From JAUILH01 sp965230535 (GTDB taxonomy: Bacteria; Bacteroidota; Bacteroidia; Flavobacteriales_D; JAUILH01): 64,000 nucleotides of DNA. Positions 62,704 to 64,000 of the stretch are shown here, one piece after another. The stretch spans positions 1,612,001 to 1,676,000 of the forward strand of contig OZ246010.1 of NCBI GenBank assembly GCA_965230535.1. Reading direction: 5' to 3'. The notes beneath the pieces are model-generated. The model had not been told where the DNA came from. It worked only from the letters and a program-made list of their open reading frames with translations, and made no database searches. Within the stretch, counting starts at the first letter, position 1. Every line of letters starts with the position of its first letter. A program made the position numbers and the translations under genes.

Positions 62704-63042
62704 ATGGCGAGTATACGACAAGAAAAAGTAGCGAATCTGATCAAACAGGAATTGAGTGTGATTTTTCAACGCGAATCCAGAACCTTATGTAATGGTGCAA
62801 TGGTAAGTGTTACCGTGGTTCGAATGAGTCCGGATTTAAGCTTTGCCAAGGTGTATTTGAGTGTTTTTGGTCATCCAAAGCCAGGTGAAGTTTTTGAAAA
62901 CATCAAGGCTCAGGCAGGGATGGTAAGACGCGATTTAGGAAAAACCATTTCGCAGCAAGTCAGAAAAGTTCCGGAATTGGCATTTTTTCTCGACGATACG
63001 CAAGACTACGCTGAAACCATTGATAAACTTCTAAAGAAATAA
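62704..63042 (+). CDS. rbfA: 30S ribosome-binding factor A
   Basis: Binds the 30S subunit during maturation of the 16S rRNA 5' end; needed for growth in the cold. 112 residues with the KH-like fold: RQEKVANLIKQELSVIFQRE, then SPDLSFAKVYLSVFG and LGKTISQQVRKVPELAFFLD. Complete. The following permease gene begins one base after its stop, so the two are co-transcribed. Confidence 0.95.
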   Translation: MASIRQEKVANLIKQELSVIFQRESRTLCNGAMVSVTVVRMSPDLSFAKVYLSVFGHPKPGEVFENIKAQAGMVRRDLGKTISQQVRKVPELAFFLDDTQDYAETIDKLLKK

Positions 63043-63043
63043 C

Positions 63044-64000
63044 TTGAACCTTCCTTTCCGAATAGCGAAAAGGTATGTGTTCAGTAAGAAAACACATAAT
63101 GTCATTAACCTGATTTCGGGCATTTCCGTATTCGGAATTGCTGTGAGTACAATGGCCATGGTAATTGTCCTTTCAGGATTTAACGGCATTGAAGATTTTG
63201 TAGAGAACAGGTACTCCCGACTGGATTCCGACATTAAGATTACTAAGAAGTTAGGGAAGAAAACCAAGATAGAATCTCTGAAAAAAGATGAATTATTGGC
63301 GCTCGATGAGGTAAAAGATGCCTCTTATTTCATTGAAGAGACGGCCATCTTAAAATCGTCGAAAGAGAATTGGGTTCTAGCCGAAATGAAGGGTGTTGAA
63401 GGCTCGTTTCTTGGCATGTCTAAGATCGAAGATTATTTGCACGATGGAGAACTTTTGCTGGAGATCGATACCCTGCCCCAAACAATTATGGGAATTGGAT
63501 TGGCCGGTCAGTTGCGAACGTATGTTTCTTCTGTTCGACCTCAATCTATCAAGGTTCTTGGGGTTAGAGGGAATGAAAAACTGAGTAGAAGTAAACAATC
63601 TGCACTGACGGAGAAGTTGATCTATTTATCGGGTGTATTTAAGTCGAAGAACCCAAAGTATGATGACAAGTTCTTTCTGACTAATCTGGATTTTGCTTCA
63701 GAAATTTTGGGATATGATGGAGATGTAACGGGTATAGAATTGGACCTGGAAGCTTCTGTTGACAGTGATAAGATCAAAGAAAAACTCTCTGCCATTTTAG
63801 GAGACGATTTCAAAATTCAGAACAGATTCGATCAAAATGAATTGCTGTTTAGCACACATAAAACAGAAAAATGGATGACCTTTCTCATTCTGTGTTTCAT
63901 TTTTCTGCTGGCCACCTTTAACATGATTGCCTCACTTACTATGTTGGTGCTCGATAAAAAGAAAGACATTTCTACCCTGCATGCCCTTGGCGCCAATTAT
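63044..64000 (+). CDS. FtsX/LolC-type ABC transporter permease (cut by window end)
   Basis: First 319 codons from a TTG that lies 1 base after the rbfA stop; open to the window edge. The start (NLPFRIAKRYVFSKKTHNVI) and helix 1 (NLISGISVFGIAVSTMAMVI) match the lipoprotein-releasing LolC/LolE and MacB-FtsX group. A large extracytoplasmic domain of about 220 residues follows. Helix 2 and the conserved end (LILCFIFLLATFNMIASLTM, then LDKKKDISTLHALGAN) are reached before the cut. It may move lipoproteins or other substrates with an ATPase encoded elsewhere. Confidence 0.9.
   Translation, partial: MNLPFRIAKRYVFSKKTHNVINLISGISVFGIAVSTMAMVIVLSGFNGIEDFVENRYSRLDSDIKITKKLGKKTKIESLKKDELLALDEVKDASYFIEETAILKSSKENWVLAEMKGVEGSFLGMSKIEDYLHDGELLLEIDTLPQTIMGIGLAGQLRTYVSSVRPQSIKVLGVRGNEKLSRSKQSALTEKLIYLSGVFKSKNPKYDDKFFLTNLDFASEILGYDGDVTGIELDLEASVDSDKIKEKLSAILGDDFKIQNRFDQNELLFSTHKTEKWMTFLILCFIFLLATFNMIASLTMLVLDKKKDISTLHALGANY

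Overview
The window is chromosomal DNA of a Bacteroidota bacterium, most likely order Flavobacteriales (Crocinitomicaceae/Cryomorphaceae-like; the family is inference). Supporting signs are type IX secretion (T9SS) substrates with type A and type B C-terminal signals, a PorP/SprF protein, a MurF-alanine racemase fusion, lpxD next to lpxC, an ECF sigma/anti-sigma pair without a zinc motif, and promoters with a TAnnTTTG -7 element. No tRNA, rRNA, IS element, prophage or CRISPR array was seen. No stretch over 300 bases lacks a gene.

Layout. 1-8.6 kb: lipid A genes lpxC (cut by the window start) and lpxD, an HD phosphohydrolase, a secreted TPR protein, a small lipoprotein, serS and a MATE exporter. 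8.6-18.8 kb: an envelope block with two paralogous OmpA/thrombospondin-3-repeat outer-membrane proteins flanking a membrane TPR-SpoIIE phosphatase and a WG-repeat protein. 18.8-27.9 kb: a membrane-anchored beta-propeller-like protein, a lipoprotein, rnhB, a glycosyltransferase, DUF4286-rsmA, aspartate kinase, a D-2-hydroxyacid dehydrogenase and a small membrane protein. 27.9-36.4 kb: a secreted dikinase-like protein, a CAP-domain protein, then ECF sigma factor, TonB-domain anti-sigma, a T9SS substrate and a repetitive secreted protein. 36.4-45.7 kb: a class III cyclase, an M28 peptidase and an acidic protein in one operon; thymidine kinase, an RDD protein, two small secreted proteins, murF-alr and an EamA transporter. 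45.8-57.3 kb: further secreted proteins, a PorP/SprF plus HYR/SprB-repeat adhesin pair, and two amidohydrolase-family genes. 57.4-64 kb: a small haem-type membrane protein, a cytochrome c lipoprotein, hflX, a T9SS substrate, an MsbA-like ABC transporter, rbfA and an FtsX/LolC-type permease cut by the window end.

The most striking observation is at 57851-58437. A monohaem cytochrome c lipoprotein gene ends shortly after a run of nine A. The -1 frame continues into a second complete cytochrome c domain that has no usable start codon of its own. Slippage on the A9 run would give a 195-residue dihaem protein beside the 110-residue monohaem form. Other points of interest are a signal-peptide-bearing protein with the permuted domain order of glucan water dikinase, a sigma/anti-sigma-TonB/T9SS surface-protein cluster, and at least eight genes whose -7 promoter element lies only 4-7 nt before the start codon, which suggests near-leaderless mRNAs.
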